Part shown: piece after piece, positions 53,976 to 64,000 of the stretch | How positions within the stretch are numbered: position 1 is the stretch's first letter | How the letters are laid out: the number at the start of each line of letters is the position of its first letter | Assembly: GCF_007747655.1 (NCBI RefSeq) | Contig: NZ_CP036274.1 | Location: 2,666,001-2,730,000, forward strand | Direction: 5' to 3' | DNA from: Anatilimnocola aggregata | Lineage (GTDB): Bacteria; Planctomycetota; Planctomycetia; Pirellulales; Pirellulaceae | DNA length: 64,000 nucleotides | Notes under the pieces: model-generated | What the model was told of the DNA's origin: nothing | The model's database searches: none | The model's input: only the letters and a program-made list of their open reading frames with translations | Translations under genes and position numbers: made by a program

Positions 53976-56900
53976 ATGCAGTTGTGTTTAACAAGAGTTT
54001 GGTTAGCAACTGTCATCGCCTGTTGCTTGGCGGGTACGTCGCGCGGACAAGAATCGAAGCGCTATGCCGGTGTCCTTAGCCTGGATGTGCCCGCCATTGG
54101 CACCGATAGTTCTGTCGTCTACGACTACCCCATCGTCTATGTGCGCGCCCCGCGTACGAAGGCCGACGGTCGCGCGAAGTGGGCTGAGGTGGGTGATCCA
54201 CGGAGCATGGAGCCCGGTGCACCTCTCGTTCTGCTGCAGCCCAATGGCACAGAAGAAGTGCTGGTGCCGGTGACAGAAAAAGAGTCGATCGCTGACCCCG
54301 CCGTGTCGTTTGATGGACAGTGGGTCTATTACGCCAAAATGCACGACGCCCTCGGCCACCACGGGGCCGACATCTACAAGGTTCATGTGCCTACTCGCAC
54401 TACCGTGCAGCTCACCGGGCAGCAGTTCACTCCCAACACCGGCGTCGCCGAGTGGTCGAAGTCGCAACTGCCGCCATGGGGCGTTTACAACCTTGGTCCC
54501 TGTCCGCTGCCGGGCGGCAAGCTGGCGTTTGTGAGCGATCGCCACGCATACAAGGCAGCAAATCCCGGGTATGCCCCGAACGCCCTTGCCCTACAGTTGT
54601 TTGTCATGAACGACGACGGTAGCAACGTGGAATGCATTGGTCACTTGAACCTGGGCATGGCGCTGCATCCGGTGGTGCTCAAGGATGGGCGGATCATGTT
54701 CAGCTCGCTGGAATCGCAAGGCTTACGAAGCCATCACTTGTGGGGAGTGTGGTCGATTCATCCCGACGGCACGCGCTGGGGGCCGCTGCTGAGTGCTTTT
54801 GAGATCGGCAACGGCACGGCTGACTCGACGCACTTTCAAACGCAGCTGAGCGACGGCAGCATCGTCGCCGAGAGCTACTACAACCTCAACAATTTCGGCT
54901 TTGGCACCTACCTGAAGTTTCCCCTTAGCGTGCCCGATGGCTATGCCAGCTTTGGCCCCGGCTACAAGCCGCACGAGCGAAACGCCAAGGTGCGGCACGG
55001 TCGGCATTCGGACGGGAGGCCAATCCACATTCAATTTCCCTTCAGTCCACATGGCATGGAATCGCTCACGCCGTTCGTGCTAAAAGGGGATTGGCCCTCG
55101 CAGCCCAGCGACCCCAAGGACAACAACTCGCCGCGGCTTGGAAAGTTCACGCATCCTGCGGCGGCCCCCGACAATCACTTGCTAACTGCTTATTCCGCGG
55201 GTTCTCTCAACAGCTTCACGCGTTATAAACCGGGATTCGATAGCGGTATTTATCTGATCAAGTCGGGTGTGCCCATCGATGAGCCGGCGCAAATGCGGCT
55301 GATCAAGAATGATCCGAATTTTCACGAGCAATGGCCCCGCGCGCTGGCACCTTACAAACGGATTTACGGCATCGACGAACCCGCGAGGCTGGAACCACTT
55401 GCTAACGACGGCAAGCAATCGCCACATTTGCCCGCCGGTTCGCCGTTTGGGCTCGTCGGCACATCGAGCCTCTATAAGCGGGAGAGCTATCCGTACGGCG
55501 CGGTGCCACCTGGCAAGGTGACCGCCGAATACGCTGGGGAGAAAGATCGCACGGGATACAAGGGCTTCGATTCATCGCACAACTGGACCGTGCAGGGTAG
55601 CGACGCAGGACTTTATTCAAACGACGAAATTCATGCGATCCGCATTGTCGCGCTTGAGCCGACTTCGGACGTGAAGGGGCGCGGCCGGACGTATTACAAT
55701 CACGCCAAGGAACGGATGCGTATCTTGGGCGAAGTGCCGGTCCGCAAGTTCGCAGGAGGCAAACAGCCGCTCGATCCCGATGGCAATCCCGACACTAGCT
55801 TTCTTCTGAAATTGCCTGCCGACATTGCTTGGACGTTTCAAACGCTCAACAGGGACGGCATGGTTTTGAACAGCGCGCAGACCTGGCATCAGGTGCGCGC
55901 CGGTGAGATTCGCACCGACTGCGGTGGCTGCCACGCCCACAGCCAACAGCCGACTCGGTTCGAAGACACGGCCGCGGCGCGAAAGGACTATAGCCTGTTT
56001 GACCTGACCCAGCGCTCTCCGCTGCTGACCAGCAAGCAATTCGACGAGACAAAGAAAAAATGGGATACCGCCGATGAGAGCGGCTTGCGCCACGAGGCAG
56101 GGGTGAAAAATGTGGAATACCACCGCGACATCAAGCCGATCTTTGCCCGCAGTTGCGTGGCTTGTCATACCAAGGAGAGCAACGAGCCAGCAGGCAATCT
56201 GGTGCTCGATGAAGATGAAATTGTGAAGGCAAAGAATCCGTCCGGCCTCGGCTTCGACATCAATCTTCCCGCCAGTTATGCGCGGCTCGCGGCAGATGCT
56301 AAAGGGCAATGGGGACACAAGCCGTGGCATCGCCACGGTTGGCGAGGGGAGAGCGCCTCGCGTTATGTCACCATGATGCAATCCCGGCGCAGTCTGCTGA
56401 TTTGGAAGGTCTATGGCAAGCGGCTCGATGGCTGGCAGAACGAAGACATGCCCTATGAAACGACGCCTGGTGACGTGAAGTCGATGACGCTTCGCGGCGA
56501 GTTGGTTGATCCCACTTCCCAGGTGCTCGAGATCGCGCACTTGGCCTTTCTTGGCAGCAGCATGCCTCCACCTGAGGCGGTGAAGGCCGGCAAGGTGCAA
56601 CCCCTCAGCGACGAAGACCGCCGAACGCTCGTTCGTTGGATCGACCTCGGCTGCCCGATCGATTTGCAATTCGAGGGCGATCCCAAAAAACGCACGGGCT
56701 GGTTAGTCGATGATCAGCGGCCCACGTTGACGCTCACGCTGGATGATTCAGGCAAAGACAAATCCCCCTCGCGCATCCTGATTGGCATGCACGATTACGG
56801 CTCGGGTCTCGATCAAGCTTCGTTGCAAGTCAAAGCAGACTTCGAGATTGCCGGAATCGCTGCGAACGAGAACCTGGCAGCCAGTTTCAAATTGGCAGGC

Positions 56901-57029
56901 GATGGCGTTTGGGAATTGCCGCTTGGGTCGTCGTTGGCCAATTTAAAGACCGCTCGCATTTCAATTGAAATCAAAGACAAGCAAGGGAATACCAGTCGCC
57001 TTGAGCGAACGATGGCGCTGGGCAGCTAA
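53976..57029 (+). CDS. HzsA-related exported dihaem-type protein
   Basis: 1017 residues. ATG 53976 has AGGGGA about seven bases upstream; the frame extends to 53874 without a signal. A signal peptide (LTRVWLATVIACCLAGTSRG) precedes a large propeller-like region (AVSFDGQWVYYAKMHDALGH, GKLAFVSDRHAYKAANPG, YIKLFVMNDDGS-like blades). Two haem motifs lie in the C-terminal half: CGGCH (649-653) and CVACH (727-731, HRDIKPIFARSCVACHTK). The protein ends in a beta domain (HDYGSGLDQASLQVKADFEI, SIEIKDKQGNTSRLERTM). The layout resembles HzsA-like proteins, relatives of the hydrazine synthase alpha subunit that are widespread in non-anammox planctomycetes. That says nothing about hydrazine chemistry. A sulfatase follows on the same strand after 59 bp. 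Confidence 0.8.
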   Translation: MQLCLTRVWLATVIACCLAGTSRGQESKRYAGVLSLDVPAIGTDSSVVYDYPIVYVRAPRTKADGRAKWAEVGDPRSMEPGAPLVLLQPNGTEEVLVPVTEKESIADPAVSFDGQWVYYAKMHDALGHHGADIYKVHVPTRTTVQLTGQQFTPNTGVAEWSKSQLPPWGVYNLGPCPLPGGKLAFVSDRHAYKAANPGYAPNALALQLFVMNDDGSNVECIGHLNLGMALHPVVLKDGRIMFSSLESQGLRSHHLWGVWSIHPDGTRWGPLLSAFEIGNGTADSTHFQTQLSDGSIVAESYYNLNNFGFGTYLKFPLSVPDGYASFGPGYKPHERNAKVRHGRHSDGRPIHIQFPFSPHGMESLTPFVLKGDWPSQPSDPKDNNSPRLGKFTHPAAAPDNHLLTAYSAGSLNSFTRYKPGFDSGIYLIKSGVPIDEPAQMRLIKNDPNFHEQWPRALAPYKRIYGIDEPARLEPLANDGKQSPHLPAGSPFGLVGTSSLYKRESYPYGAVPPGKVTAEYAGEKDRTGYKGFDSSHNWTVQGSDAGLYSNDEIHAIRIVALEPTSDVKGRGRTYYNHAKERMRILGEVPVRKFAGGKQPLDPDGNPDTSFLLKLPADIAWTFQTLNRDGMVLNSAQTWHQVRAGEIRTDCGGCHAHSQQPTRFEDTAAARKDYSLFDLTQRSPLLTSKQFDETKKKWDTADESGLRHEAGVKNVEYHRDIKPIFARSCVACHTKESNEPAGNLVLDEDEIVKAKNPSGLGFDINLPASYARLAADAKGQWGHKPWHRHGWRGESASRYVTMMQSRRSLLIWKVYGKRLDGWQNEDMPYETTPGDVKSMTLRGELVDPTSQVLEIAHLAFLGSSMPPPEAVKAGKVQPLSDEDRRTLVRWIDLGCPIDLQFEGDPKKRTGWLVDDQRPTLTLTLDDSGKDKSPSRILIGMHDYGSGLDQASLQVKADFEIAGIAANENLAASFKLAGDGVWELPLGSSLANLKTARISIEIKDKQGNTSRLERTMALGS

Positions 57030-57088
57030 CAGGTTCAAATACGCTACGGACTACCCGTGTCGACCGTGGCTGGAAGGATTAGGTCGGG

Positions 57089-58504
57089 ATGCCTTCACGA
57101 GTACTCATTTTGCGAATATTGGTCGTCGCTACTTTGATTGCACTTGCGCATTGCGGAGTGACTTACGCTGCACCGCCGAATGTCGTGCTTATCATGGTTG
57201 ACGACCTGGGTTGGATGGACCTGCATTGTCAAGGCAACGAGCGCCTCAACACGCCGCGGATCGATGCGTTGGCCAAGCAAGGAATACGATTCACCAATGC
57301 TTACGCGGCTTCACCTGTTTGTTCGCCGACTCGCGGCGCGATGATCACCGGCTTGGCACCCGCGCGGCTCCGCATCACCCAGCATGGCCAGGATGGTCCC
57401 GCGTTTTGGCCTAAGGACCGACCGTTACAACCACCGGTTGCCGAACACAGACTGCCCCTCGCGACCATCACGCTGGCCGAACGTCTTAAACTGGCTGGCT
57501 ATGCGACAGGCTTCTTTGGCAAGTGGCATCTTTCTGGGGAACAGGACGCCAAAGAGGGGCAGGCGGGTGGTCCAGCCTTTTGGCCGGAGCATCAGGGGTT
57601 TGATATCAACATCGGCGGCTGTGGCTTTGGCGGGCCACCGACATACTTTGACCCCTATCGAATCCCCGCCATTAAGTCGCGAAAGAAGGGTGAGTACCTG
57701 ACTGATCGGTTAGCTGACGAGACGGTTACTTTCATGCGAGCCGGTCACCACAAGCCGATGTTCATTTGCTTGTGGACCTATAACGTGCACTATCCCTTTG
57801 AAGCTCCGCAGGAGCTGGTCGCGAAGTACCAAGGCAACGAGGGAGCGGGGCTCAAGAACGCAGTCTATGGCGCTCAGGTGGAAGCCACAGACCGCGCAGT
57901 TGGCAAGGTGCTCGACGAAATTGACCGACTGGGCATCGCCGATAAAACCCTCGTCATCTTAACCAGCGACAATGGCGGTTGGGAGGGTGCCACGGATAAT
58001 CGGCCACTCCGATCAGGCAAGGGAGACCTATACGAAGGTGGGTTGCGGGTACCTCTCGTCGTCCGTTGGCCGAAGTTGCCGGACAAGGGCTCTGTTGCCG
58101 GGACCAGCAACGACACACCTGTAATCAGCATGGATTTGCCTGCCACGATCCTGGATGTGGCCCAAGTGACGTTGGAACGGGAGACCAAGCTCGACGGCAC
58201 ATCTTTGCGCCCTCTGCTCCAAGGCAAGAAGCTGGAGCGCGATGATCTGTATTTTCATTACCCGCATTATGCTTGGCATCGCTCGAACCGTCCGGGCGGT
58301 GCGATTCGCTCCGGGCAGTACAAGTTGATCCGTCGGTACGACGACAATTCGGTAGAACTCTTCGATCTGCAAAGCGACATTGGCGAAACTCAGAATCTTG
58401 CACAGCAGTTGCCGGAGGTCGCCGCAAAACTCAGAGAACGCCTCGATCGTTGGCTGCAGGACACAGCAGCACAGATGCCCACCCGGATCAAAAAAACCGA
58501 ATAG
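57089..58504 (+). CDS. Sulfatase (formylglycine-dependent, exported)
   Basis: 471 residues. Signal peptide MPSRVLILRILVVATLIALA, then LIMVDDLGWMDLHCQGNERL, the formylglycine motif C78-S-P-T-R (AASPVCSPTRGAMITGLAPA), FFGKWHLSGE, LWTYNVHYPFEAPQELVAKY and VILTSDNGGWEGATDNRPLR followed by GKGDLYEGGLRVPLVVRWPK. The PVCSPTR context and the GNERLNTPRIDALA stretch place it near S1_16-type sulfatases. It probably shares a transcript with the HzsA-related gene (59 bp gap). The substrate is unknown. Confidence 0.94.
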   Translation: MPSRVLILRILVVATLIALAHCGVTYAAPPNVVLIMVDDLGWMDLHCQGNERLNTPRIDALAKQGIRFTNAYAASPVCSPTRGAMITGLAPARLRITQHGQDGPAFWPKDRPLQPPVAEHRLPLATITLAERLKLAGYATGFFGKWHLSGEQDAKEGQAGGPAFWPEHQGFDINIGGCGFGGPPTYFDPYRIPAIKSRKKGEYLTDRLADETVTFMRAGHHKPMFICLWTYNVHYPFEAPQELVAKYQGNEGAGLKNAVYGAQVEATDRAVGKVLDEIDRLGIADKTLVILTSDNGGWEGATDNRPLRSGKGDLYEGGLRVPLVVRWPKLPDKGSVAGTSNDTPVISMDLPATILDVAQVTLERETKLDGTSLRPLLQGKKLERDDLYFHYPHYAWHRSNRPGGAIRSGQYKLIRRYDDNSVELFDLQSDIGETQNLAQQLPEVAAKLRERLDRWLQDTAAQMPTRIKKTE

Positions 58505-58761
58505 AAAGCGAATTACGAGCAGCGCTGAATGCAGTAGTTGAGTCATGTCGAAGTGAGCTGGCTTTTCTGATTTCATCATCAAGTTTTCCGAAAATGCCGG
58601 CAACTGGTGGGTGCTTCGTTCAATTCTTACCTTGGTGTTATCCGTTGGCTCACCAAGGAGTTGGCCGACGCCGATACAAAGCAAACTTAGCCCTTGGATG
58701 GGTATGAAAGGCGTCAGGAGGATGCACACCTGCCTCGTTGCTTTCCTTCCCTGGCTCGTTC

Positions 58762-60438
58762 ATGCGGCATCCGGTCCATCAGCTGTTTGCTTTGATCCTG
58801 TTAGGGATCATTCTTGGCCAAAGTGGCTGCTCATCGTTCGGAATTTGCCATCAGCGAGGATCACATCAGTTATGCCGGCTGACGTTTTCTTCGTGCCCCT
58901 CGGCAATGGATCAAGCCGAAGCGCTGGATGCTGCCGGTGATGGGCAGTGCGTCGACGCGTACTTTCATGTCTGCGCTCACGCGTGGCAAGAAATGGATGC
59001 AGGTGCAGAGGGACGCGGAGCCTCGCATGCTACCTATAACAACGCGTTGCAGAAGTTGCTGTCTGCTGCGGGGCGGCATCAGCGACTTGATCCTGCCCGC
59101 GGCCTCAAAATCTGTAACGGTGGAAGCACCCTTGTAGTTCCCATCGATTACAGCGGCTTCACTTGGGACATTGCGGACTTCCAGCGACTCCACCTGCCGC
59201 CAACTCGGCATGAGTCTCTCTTGAGCAGATACTACGCTTGCCAGGGAATTGGGTTGCCCTTAGTAGTTGAACGCGCTCGCAGGAACTGCGATGCGCTGGA
59301 AGCAAGATTCTATCCTGAGCGGTCGTTCTTTTCTGCAACCGTCGTACTGAAGTTCGACTCGTTGCCTGTTGACTCAAGCACGCTGAATGCCGCCAGTTGC
59401 GCACAGCTCACGTTCTATGATCCGCTTCAAACGGCTCGCGTCAGCACACCTGCAAGCGAACGACCGCTCGCGAATGATCTGACGGCACCGTTGGCCCAGA
59501 TGTTAGACAGCGTCCCGCGCACCTACTTTGCAGGGTTCATCGAACCGAGCGGCGCAATCACGCGAGCGCGGTTGGATTTTGTGGAACCCTACCAGCCAGG
59601 AAAGATTCCCGTCGTATTGATTCATGGCCTCTATTCCGACCCACAAAGTTGGGCGGACATGATCAACGACCTGCGGGCAGCTCCGGGATTCTTAGAGCAT
59701 TACCAGTTGTGGGCTTATCGCTATCCCACAGGCCAGGGATTTCTGCAGTCGGCAAAAGTCTTGCGGAACGAGTTGCGCGCCGCTGTTGCTGCGCTCGACC
59801 CGCATCAGCGAGATCCAGCCTTGCGCCGGATGGTGTTGGTGGGGCACAGTATGGGCGGACTCATCGCGAAGCTTCAGATCACTCATTCTGAAGACCTGAT
59901 CTGGAACAATCTTGCCAACCGGCCATTGGAAACCATCGAGACGACCGAGCAAACTCGCGGATTTTTAGCCGAGACTTGCTATTTCGATCCGTCACCAAAT
60001 ATTGAGCGAGTTATCTTCATCGCAGCACCGCATAGCGGAGCATTGACCTCCAGCGAGATGATAGGCCGCGGGGCGGCATTGCTCGTTGAACCGTCACCGC
60101 TGCAGGTGGAGATGCACGACCAACTCATCCGCGACAATCCACAGACCTTCAACCCTTTGATCGAAAGGAGGATGCCCACGAGCATCGACATGCTTTCTTC
60201 GCGATCGCCACTGCTCGAAGTCATGCGAAGAATGAGGCTAAAAGAGGGGGTCAAGCTGCATAACATCATCGGTTGCTCTCATCCATTGTCACTCGACGGA
60301 CCATCGGATGGAGTTGTTTCTGTACGCAGTGCGACGCATCCCTGCTGTCAAAGCGTACTAGCCGTCAATGCACAGCATGCGCATGTGCATCGTTCACAAA
60401 AGGCAAGCTACGAAGTCCTGCGCATTTTGCGCTGGTAA
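58762..60438 (+). CDS. Lipoprotein alpha/beta-hydrolase (lipase/esterase)
   Basis: 558 residues from ATG 58762; a TTG at 58738 is the alternative. The N-terminus is a lipoprotein signal (LFALILLGIILGQSGCSS), with lipobox Cys23 as the probable lipidation site, so the protein is membrane-anchored. After about 260 residues of unassigned sequence (LKICNGGSTLVVPIDYSGF) comes an alpha/beta-hydrolase domain: VVLIHGLYSDPQSWADMIND, the nucleophile S363 in VLVGHSMGGLIAKLQITHS, FIAAPHSGALTSSEM, and the late SDGVVSVRSATH with the catalytic His. The PGAP1/lipase-like fold suggests an ester substrate. It is unaccompanied and followed by convergent efflux genes. Confidence 0.9.
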   Translation: MRHPVHQLFALILLGIILGQSGCSSFGICHQRGSHQLCRLTFSSCPSAMDQAEALDAAGDGQCVDAYFHVCAHAWQEMDAGAEGRGASHATYNNALQKLLSAAGRHQRLDPARGLKICNGGSTLVVPIDYSGFTWDIADFQRLHLPPTRHESLLSRYYACQGIGLPLVVERARRNCDALEARFYPERSFFSATVVLKFDSLPVDSSTLNAASCAQLTFYDPLQTARVSTPASERPLANDLTAPLAQMLDSVPRTYFAGFIEPSGAITRARLDFVEPYQPGKIPVVLIHGLYSDPQSWADMINDLRAAPGFLEHYQLWAYRYPTGQGFLQSAKVLRNELRAAVAALDPHQRDPALRRMVLVGHSMGGLIAKLQITHSEDLIWNNLANRPLETIETTEQTRGFLAETCYFDPSPNIERVIFIAAPHSGALTSSEMIGRGAALLVEPSPLQVEMHDQLIRDNPQTFNPLIERRMPTSIDMLSSRSPLLEVMRRMRLKEGVKLHNIIGCSHPLSLDGPSDGVVSVRSATHPCCQSVLAVNAQHAHVHRSQKASYEVLRILRW

Positions 60439-60514
60439 GCAAAGTCCTCACAAGGCGAAGCGAACTCTCAGTCGCCATGCGATATTTCGATCCACGTGCG
60501 GGAAGGCGAGCGGT

Positions 60515-63500
60515 CTAGGCCCGCTTGCCGCTGCACCACAGGCGCAAGCGGTCCAAATAGAGATAGACGACTGGAGTCGTGTAGAGGGTTAACATCTGGC
60601 TAAAAATCAGGCCGCCGACGATGGCAATTCCGAGTGGTTGACGAAGCTCCGCACCATTGCCAGCTCCTACGGCCAGCGGCAAGCCGGCAAGTAGTGCAGC
60701 CATGGTGGTCATCGTAATTGGTCGGAATCGCAGAATGCAGGCTTCAAAAATGGCTTCACTAGGTGACTTGCCGTGATTGCGTTCGGCGTCAAGTGCGAAG
60801 TCGATCATCATGATCGCGTTCTTCTTGACGATGCCGATTAACAGCAAGATGCCAATCAGAGCCATGACGTTTAACTCGGTCCCGCACAACATGAGCGCCA
60901 GTAGTGCACCGACTCCAGCAGAGGGGAGCGTGGATAGAATCGTAAGCGGATGAATGTAGCTCTCGTAGAGCATCCCCAGCACGATGTAGACAGTCACCAG
61001 TGCCGCGATGATTAGGAGTGGCTGGTTGCTGAGGGATGCTTGAAAGGCCTGAGCTGAGCCAGAGAACTTGCCCTGTATGCTTTCGGGCATTCCTAGTTCT
61101 CGGGACGCATTTTCAATCTCAGGAACAACTTCGCTGAGCGAGGTACCGGGTGCCAGGTTGAACGAAATGGTGGTGGAGGGAAACTGCCCGGAGTGATTCG
61201 CCGACAAGGCCGAATACCTTTGGGAGTAGCGGTAGAGTGTTTTGAGTGGAATCTGGGCATCGTTCTGTCCACGAACGTAGATGTGGTTTAAAGCATCGGG
61301 ACTCTGCGCGAAGTCCTCTTCCACCTGCATTACCACGCGGTATTGGTTTTGCTCTTTATACATGGTGGAAACTTGACGCTGACCGAACGCATCGTACAGC
61401 GTGTTATCGATGGTCGACACGGTGATGCCTAAACGGGCTGCCATCGAACGGTCGATGTCCAAGCGTGACTGCAAACCTCTGTTTTGTTGATCGGTGTTGA
61501 TGTCTACCAGACCGGGAATCTTGCGCATGGCACCAATCAACTTGGGGTTCCACTCGTTCAACTCGGCAAGGCTGTCACCACGCAGGCTGTATTGATACTG
61601 CGCGCTACTCGCGCGGCCACCGATGCGCAAATCTTGCACCGCTTGGAGCAACAAGGTAGCTCCAGGTAGCTTCGATGCTCGGCCGCGAATGCGAGCAATC
61701 ACCTCATCGGCGGATAGTTTACGCTCGTGCAGCGGTTTCAAGGAAACAAACATGCGGCCTGAACTCGAACCACCGCCCCCGCTCATGCCGCCGATCGAAG
61801 CCGTCACTCCCGAGACAGCTGGGTCTTCGCTGACGACGGCAGCAAACTGCTCGAGCAGGCGCGCCATCGATTTGAACGAAGTATCCTGATCTGCAGGCTG
61901 CAAGCTGCCAGATAACCGGCCTGTGTCCTGTTGAGGAAAAAAGCCTTTGGGAATAATGACGTACAGATAGATCGTCAAGGCGATCGTCGTTAGCGTCACC
62001 AGCAGGGTAACGAACTGACAGCGGAGCACAATCCGCAGCGTAAATTCGTACCAACTGAGAATCCAATCGAAAAAACGCTCACTTAGTGCGTAAATCCGTC
62101 CGTGACGCTTCTCGCCGTGAGCTTTCAGCATGTAAGCGCACATCATCGGGGTGGTGGTGAGTGAAACCACCAGCGAAACCACGATGGCGACCGAAAGAGT
62201 GATGGCAAACTCGCGAAACAGTCGTCCGACGATTCCGCCCATCAGCAAAATTGGAATGAACACCGCGACCAGGGAAATACTGATCGAGAGGACGGTAAAG
62301 CCAATCTCCTGTGCACCCTTAATCGAAGCCTGCATCGGCGTCAGGCCTTTTTCGATGTGCCGAGCAATGTTTTCGATCACCACGATAGCATCGTCGACCA
62401 CAAAGCCCGTCGCGATGGTGAGGGCCATTAGCGATAGATTGTCCAGGCTGTAATCCATTACGTACATCACGCCAAAAGTGCTAATCAGCGAAACCGGGAC
62501 GGCTACGCTGGGAATCAAAGTCGCCCGCCAATCTCGCAAAAACAGAAAAACGACCAGAATTACCAAACCGACCGAGAGTGCAAGGGTGAACTGAACCTCC
62601 TCCAGTGACGCACGGATAGTTGCCGTACGGTCTAAGGTGACGTGCAAGTTCATGTCGGCGGGTATCTGGGCCTCCAATTGTGGCAACATCTCGCGTATAC
62701 GATCGACGGTGCCGATGATGTTGGCACCTGGTTGTCGAAATATGATTAATAGGATACAGGGCTTACCGTTGGCCATACCGAACGCGCGGGTATCCTCCAC
62801 TGAGTCGGTTACGCTCGCAATGTCTTGCAGGCGAACCGGTGCCCCGTTGCGATAGACGACAATCAGCGGAGCATATTCCTTCGCCGTAAAGAGTTGGTCG
62901 GTTGCTTGCAGCGACCAGGTGCGCTCGCTGTCTGCAATGCTCCCCTTAGGCCGGTTAGCATTGGCGGCGCTCAGCGCGGCGCGAACATCCTCCAGCCCCA
63001 ACCGCAGGTGATTGAGAATCGTCGGATTGATATCGACGCGCACAGCAGGCGCAGAACCGCCACTCACCATGACCTGGCCAACGCCTTGTACCTGCGACAA
63101 TTTCTGCTGCAAGATCGTTGACGCGGCGTCGTACATGCGCGGCTTCGTATAGGTCTCGGAAGTGATCGCCAGAATCATGATGGGGGCGTCAGCCGGGTTC
63201 ACTTTGCGATACGACGGGTTGTTTGGCAGGTTGGCTGGTAGTTGACCGCGTGCGGCATTGATAGCTGCCTGCACGTCGCGCGCAGCGGCGTTGATATTGC
63301 GATCCAGTTCGAACTGCATCGTGATTTGCGTGGAGCCGAGTGAACTGGCCGAAGTCATCTCCGTGACGCCCGCAATCCGGCCGAACTGCCGCTCGAGGGG
63401 TGTCGCCACAGCAGAGGCCATGGTCTCGGGACTGGCACCAGGCAGGTTCGCACTGACTTGAATCGTCGGAAAGTCAACCTGTGGCAACGGTGAGACCGGC

Positions 63501-63595
63501 AGCAGTGTGTAGCCCAGCGCGCCAGCCAGCGTAATGGCAATAGTGAGTAGCGCGGTACCCACGGGCCGGCGAATGAAGGGAGTCGACAGGCTCAC
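60515..63595 (-). CDS. mdtC: RND multidrug efflux permease, MdtC-like
   Basis: 1026 residues from a GTG that overlaps the upstream stop in a GTGA. The N-terminal helix, [40 protein letters not shown] and [18 protein letters not shown] closely follow Escherichia coli MdtC. The proton-relay acidic pair is in [20 protein letters not shown] and the matching Lys in [15 protein letters not shown]. Twelve membrane helices and two large periplasmic domains are expected. MdtC acts in a heterotrimer with MdtB, encoded just upstream, and needs a membrane fusion protein and TolC-type channel, which are outside the window. Transport of bile salts and novobiocin is known for the E. coli pair; here it is unproven. 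Confidence 0.95.
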   Translation of the reverse strand: MSLSTPFIRRPVGTALLTIAITLAGALGYTLLPVSPLPQVDFPTIQVSANLPGASPETMASAVATPLERQFGRIAGVTEMTSASSLGSTQITMQFELDRNINAAARDVQAAINAARGQLPANLPNNPSYRKVNPADAPIMILAITSETYTKPRMYDAASTILQQKLSQVQGVGQVMVSGGSAPAVRVDINPTILNHLRLGLEDVRAALSAANANRPKGSIADSERTWSLQATDQLFTAKEYAPLIVVYRNGAPVRLQDIASVTDSVEDTRAFGMANGKPCILLIIFRQPGANIIGTVDRIREMLPQLEAQIPADMNLHVTLDRTATIRASLEEVQFTLALSVGLVILVVFLFLRDWRATLIPSVAVPVSLISTFGVMYVMDYSLDNLSLMALTIATGFVVDDAIVVIENIARHIEKGLTPMQASIKGAQEIGFTVLSISISLVAVFIPILLMGGIVGRLFREFAITLSVAIVVSLVVSLTTTPMMCAYMLKAHGEKRHGRIYALSERFFDWILSWYEFTLRIVLRCQFVTLLVTLTTIALTIYLYVIIPKGFFPQQDTGRLSGSLQPADQDTSFKSMARLLEQFAAVVSEDPAVSGVTASIGGMSGGGGSSSGRMFVSLKPLHERKLSADEVIARIRGRASKLPGATLLLQAVQDLRIGGRASSAQYQYSLRGDSLAELNEWNPKLIGAMRKIPGLVDINTDQQNRGLQSRLDIDRSMAARLGITVSTIDNTLYDAFGQRQVSTMYKEQNQYRVVMQVEEDFAQSPDALNHIYVRGQNDAQIPLKTLYRYSQRYSALSANHSGQFPSTTISFNLAPGTSLSEVVPEIENASRELGMPESIQGKFSGSAQAFQASLSNQPLLIIAALVTVYIVLGMLYESYIHPLTILSTLPSAGVGALLALMLCGTELNVMALIGILLLIGIVKKNAIMMIDFALDAERNHGKSPSEAIFEACILRFRPITMTTMAALLAGLPLAVGAGNGAELRQPLGIAIVGGLIFSQMLTLYTTPVVYLYLDRLRLWCSGKRA

Positions 63596-64000
63596 GTGCC
63601 TTCTCCCGTCGGCACATGTTGAACTAGGTGCTCCGGCAGGTCATCCTCCGGGACAATGGTCGTCTGGACCTTGACGCCGAAGTAGGCCCCCAAACGATCG
63701 AACCAAAGGTAGATTACGGGCGTTGTATAGAGCGTGAGGAGTTGGCTAAAGATCAAGCCGCCGATGATCGTGATTCCCAGCGGACTGCGCAATTCGGAGC
63801 CAGTGCCGGTGCCAATCGCCAAGGGGACGGCACCGAGCAAGGCTGCCATCGTCGTCATCATGATCGGACGAAAGCGAAGCAAGCAAGCTTCGAAAATGGC
63901 CTCGGCGGGTGACATGTTTTGATTGCGCTGCGCATCGAGCGCAAAGTCGATCATCATGATCGCATTCTTTTTAACGATGCCGATCAGCAGAATGATCCCA
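63592..64000 (-). CDS. mdtB: RND multidrug efflux permease, MdtB-like, C-terminal part (partial)
   Basis: Only the last about 135 codons are in the window; the frame is open to the right edge. It holds helices 11-12 of an RND permease: [19 protein letters not shown] with the proton-relay Lys, [36 protein letters not shown] and [19 protein letters not shown], followed by a 30-residue cytoplasmic tail. The stop overlaps the MdtC start by four bases, so the two are translationally coupled. The name MdtB rests on its position and on the likeness to MdtC. Confidence 0.88.
   Translation of the reverse strand, partial: GIILLIGIVKKNAIMMIDFALDAQRNQNMSPAEAIFEACLLRFRPIMMTTMAALLGAVPLAIGTGTGSELRSPLGITIIGGLIFSQLLTLYTTPVIYLWFDRLGAYFGVKVQTTIVPEDDLPEHLVQHVPTGEGT

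Noticed and set aside
53976..57029. Evidence for anammox metabolism
   Set aside because: HzsA-like proteins occur in many non-anammox planctomycetes; no HzsB/C, hydrazine dehydrogenase or ladderane genes are in the window.
1..64000. tRNA, rRNA, riboswitch or CRISPR loci
   Set aside because: I looked through the intergenic stretches on both strands and saw no recognisable cloverleaf, conserved riboswitch core or direct-repeat array; a covariance-model search would be needed to exclude divergent ones.

Overview
The window looks like a chromosome segment of a planctomycete, most likely of the Pirellula/Rhodopirellula side of the phylum. The evidence is the gene content: paired 'planctomycete cytochrome C' proteins (PSCyt1/DUF1549/DUF1553 and DUF1587-1592) with DUF1501 or DUF1552 partners, five formylglycine sulfatases, an HzsA-related multi-domain cytochrome, and a 4300-residue exported protein with an LEPR-XLL-type N-terminus. 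No rRNA, tRNA, CRISPR array or intact mobile element was seen.

Layout. 1-3408 (minus): a DUF1549/1553 cytochrome, a DUF1501 protein and the start of a third gene, with tight coupling. 3719-4987: a LamG-type protein and a chimeric gene remnant. 5348-9871 (minus): a signalling block with a hybrid histidine kinase, KaiB and KaiC (KaiB/KaiC overlap by 4 bp), then a small possible gene and a CsrA-response regulator fusion. A divergent Crp/Fnr-type regulator (10190-10906) faces it across an intergenic region that carries a perfect 22-bp palindrome at its midpoint. 11311-13052: a DUF1003 membrane protein and a decayed transposase. 13053-25955 (minus): one 12.9-kb gene for a modular surface protein (Gly-rich, FG-GAP, SBBP, VCBS/FG-GAP, PPC-like, PKD and RTX-like parts).

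26397-35090: a truncated SGNH-hydrolase end, a sulfatase, a decayed ISAs1-type remnant, a cytochrome P450, a GntP-type permease with an extra domain, a KtrB/KtrA potassium uptake pair and a short-chain dehydrogenase. 35487-39835 (minus): a DUF1592-family cytochrome with its DUF1552 partner. 40006-40685: a second decayed ISAs1-type element with recognisable 13-bp terminal inverted repeats. 40804-48292 (plus): three sulfatases, an esterase and a PhoD-like phosphatase in one run. 48350-52971 (minus): a second DUF1592/DUF1552 pair ending in a WD40 protein. 53045-53873: two gene fragments joined head to tail. 53976-58504 (plus): an HzsA-related dihaem-type protein and a fifth sulfatase. 58762-60438: a lipoprotein esterase. 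60515-64000 (minus): an MdtB/MdtC-type RND efflux pair, cut by the window end.

The sulfatases, esterase, phosphatase, carbohydrate-binding protein and cytochrome/DUF pairs suit a bacterium that breaks down sulfated polysaccharides; that is inferred from gene families, not shown. The most unusual parts are the KaiBC-kinase block with its CsrA-receiver fusion, the giant modular protein, and several chimeric gene remnants made by recombination.
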